The notes under the pieces: generated by a model | What the model was told of the DNA's origin: nothing | Databases searched by the model: none | What the model saw: only the letters and a program-made list of their open reading frames with translations | Shown here: positions 62,701-64,000 of the stretch, piece after piece | Layout: the number at the start of each line of letters is the position of its first letter | How positions within the stretch are numbered: the first letter of the stretch is position 1 | Made by a program: the position numbers and the translations under genes | Assembly (NCBI RefSeq): GCF_048773025.1 | Contig: NC_133561.1 | Location: 37,104,001-37,168,000, forward strand | Source of the DNA: Camelus bactrianus | Taxonomy: Eukaryota > Chordata > Mammalia > Artiodactyla > Camelidae | DNA: 64,000 nucleotides | Direction: 5' to 3'

Positions 62701-64000
62701 CTCAGAACTGAGCATGTGGAGAGACGTTCGTTCATCTAGCACCAAGGGAACGGGTTGCAGGAGAAACTTTTACTCTGGATTCTAAGTCTGTTTCCTAGTG
62801 CCGTTTTGAAGTACCTGCAGTTTTCACTGTAAAACCGATTTGGAGCTAGTACCTGCCGATATATGTGTATGGAGTGGAGTTGGCAACTGAAAAGAAACTT
62901 TGTGTTCCCAACAAGCTAGGTGAAGGACGGCTTTCACACACACTTATCTCTCAGAACGGAGCATGTGGAGAGACTATCGTTCATCTAGCACCAAGGGAAC
63001 GGGTTGTAGTAGAAACTTTTTCTCTGGTTTCTCAGTCTGTTTCCTAGTGCCGGTTTGAAGTTCCTGCAGTTTTCAGTGTAAAACCGAGTTGGAGCTAGCA
63101 CCTCCCCATATATATGTATGGAGTGGAGTTTGCAACTGAAAAGAAACTTTGTGTTCCCAAAAAGCTAGGTGAAGGACGGCTTTCACACACACTTATCTGT
63201 CAGAACTGAGCATGTGGAGAGACGATCGTTCATCTAGCACCAAGGGAACGGGTTGTAGGAGTAACTTTTACTCTGGATTCTCAGTCTTTTTCCTAGTGCC
63301 GGTTTGAAGTTCCTGCAGTTTTCACTGTAAAACCGAGTTGGAGCTAGTACCTTCCCATATTTATGTATGGAGTGGAGTTTGCAAATGAAAAGAAACTTTG
63401 TGTTCCCAACAAGATATGTGAAGGACGGCTTTCACACACACTTATCTGTCAGAACTGAGCATGTGGAGAGACGATCGTTCATCTAGCACCAAGGGAACGG
63501 GTTGTAGGAGTAACTTTTACTCTGGATTCTCTGTCTTTTTCCTAGTGCCGGTTTGAAGTTCCTGCAGTTTTCACTGTAAAACCAAGTTGGAGCTAGTACC
63601 TTCCCATATTTATGTATGGAGTGGAGTTTGCAAATGAAAAGAAACTTTGTGTTCCCAACAAGATAGGTGAAGAACGGCTTTCACACACACTTATCTCTCA
63701 GAACTTAGCATGTGGAGAGACTTTCATTCTTCTAGCACCAAGGGAACTGGTTGCAGGAGAAACTTTTACTCTGGATTCTCAGTCTGTTTCCTAGTGCCGG
63801 TTTGTAGTTCCTGCAGTTTTCACTGTAAAACCGAGTTGGAGCTAGTACCTGCCCATATATATGTATGGAGTGGGGTTGGCAATGAAAAGAAACTTTGTGT
63901 TCCCAACAAGCTAGGTGAAGTACGGCTTTCACACACAATAATCTATCAGAACTGAGCATGTGGAGAGACGTTCGTTCATCTAGCACCAAGGGAACGGGTT
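59775..64000 (+). repeat. Mixed distal satellite segment
   Basis: After the third 6-mer start the array loses the 12-mer variants. Monomers here carry forms not common elsewhere: GGCTTTTTCCTAG or GTCTTTTTCCTAG (about 60300, 61290, 62540, 63283, 63533), GTTGTAGGAGTAAC, GACGATCGTTC (61230, 62467, 63221, 63470) and CTTCCCATATTTATGTATGG (60366, 62611, 63351, 63600). Other units resemble the CCTGCCCATATATATG class from the 0-35 kb part. No long regular higher-order period is obvious and the array continues past the window end. Confidence 0.75.
63221..63718 (+). repeat. Fresh single-monomer tandem duplication
   Basis: GACGATCG begins at 63221 and 63470, exactly 249 bases apart, and the two units differ at only about two or three positions over their shared length (for example TCTCAGTC versus TCTCTGTC, and ACCGAG versus ACCAAG). 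Neighbouring monomers elsewhere usually differ at tens of positions, so this duplication is recent. Confidence 0.85.

Larger units (their letters stand above)
1..64000. repeat. Tandem satellite DNA array, 249-bp monomer
   Basis: The same unit repeats head to tail from the first to the last base. The TA-rich landmark that follows the C-run recurs at 211, 460, 709 and 958, exactly 249 bases apart, and continues at that spacing with only single-base slips to the end. Landmarks of one unit in order: TA box, GTGGAGTTTGCAACTGAAAA, TTTGTGTTCCCAACAAGCTA, GGTGAAGGACGGC, a short CA run, CTCAGAACTGAGCATGTGG, GACGTTCGTTCATCTAGCAC, CAAGGGAACGGGTTGCAGG, AGAAACTTTTACTCTGG, TCTCAGTCTGTTTCCTAGTG, CCGGTTTGAAGTTCCTGCAG, TTTTCACTGTAAAACCGAG, TTGGAGCTAGTACCTCCCC. 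Orientation never switches. No stretch over 300 bases falls outside the array, so there is no gene space. The family is not one I recognise; a centromeric or other heterochromatic eukaryotic satellite is the likely class. Confidence 0.98.

Noticed and set aside
1-64000. CRISPR array
   Set aside because: The repeats are 249 bp and contiguous, without short repeats, unique spacers or cas genes.
1-64000. rRNA, tRNA or 5S gene tandem array
   Set aside because: I see no rRNA-like stretch, no tRNA A/B boxes (GTTCGTTCATC is not GGTTCGAATCC) and no terminal T-run in the expected place.
1-64000. LTR element, other transposon or telomere repeat within the array
   Set aside because: No change in period, no terminal repeats, no target-site duplications, no polymerase-like frame and no TTAGGG-like tract was seen.

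Overview
The whole 64,000-base window is one uninterrupted tandem array of a satellite with a unit of about 249 bp (roughly 257 head-to-tail units, all in one orientation). I see no protein-coding gene, RNA gene, transposon, LTR element, telomere repeat or unique flank. Such a long, regular, non-coding array is typical of eukaryotic heterochromatin (centromere, pericentromere, subtelomere, sex or B chromosome). I do not recognise the satellite family and cannot name the organism. A consensus worked out by eye has 249 positions and about 45% G+C.

The array has a nested higher-order structure. Monomers differ from neighbours by roughly a tenth of their bases, but diagnostic variants recur at fixed multiples of 249. 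From 1 to about 33.2 kb the layout is built from variable 5-, 6- and 7-monomer units inside blocks of 22 to 31 monomers. A block of about 11-13 kb is present twice (about 5.55-16.1 kb and 30.9-43.9 kb) with the same variants in the same order, but with whole-monomer gains and losses. From about 41.95 to 56.6 kb there is a very homogeneous higher-order repeat of 12 monomers (about 2,985 bp), with one 15-monomer copy (3,731 bp). From 56.6 to 59.6 kb a 6-monomer unit (1,492 bp) is doubled. From about 59.8 kb to the end the array returns to a more mixed monomer population, including a fresh single-monomer duplication at 63.2-63.7 kb.

The most interesting local property is that the monomer is a chain of inverted repeats: a long imperfect dyad of about 97 bp, a 7-bp stem, a 6-bp stem with a 4-bp stem inside it, and a 16-bp TA-rich palindrome. 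Several variant families and one single copy carry clustered changes that keep or improve the self-complementarity. This looks like hairpin-templated mutation, or like selection on the dyad. No match to the CENP-B box was found, so a dyad-rich, CENP-B-independent centromeric satellite is one possible reading; the sequence alone does not prove it.
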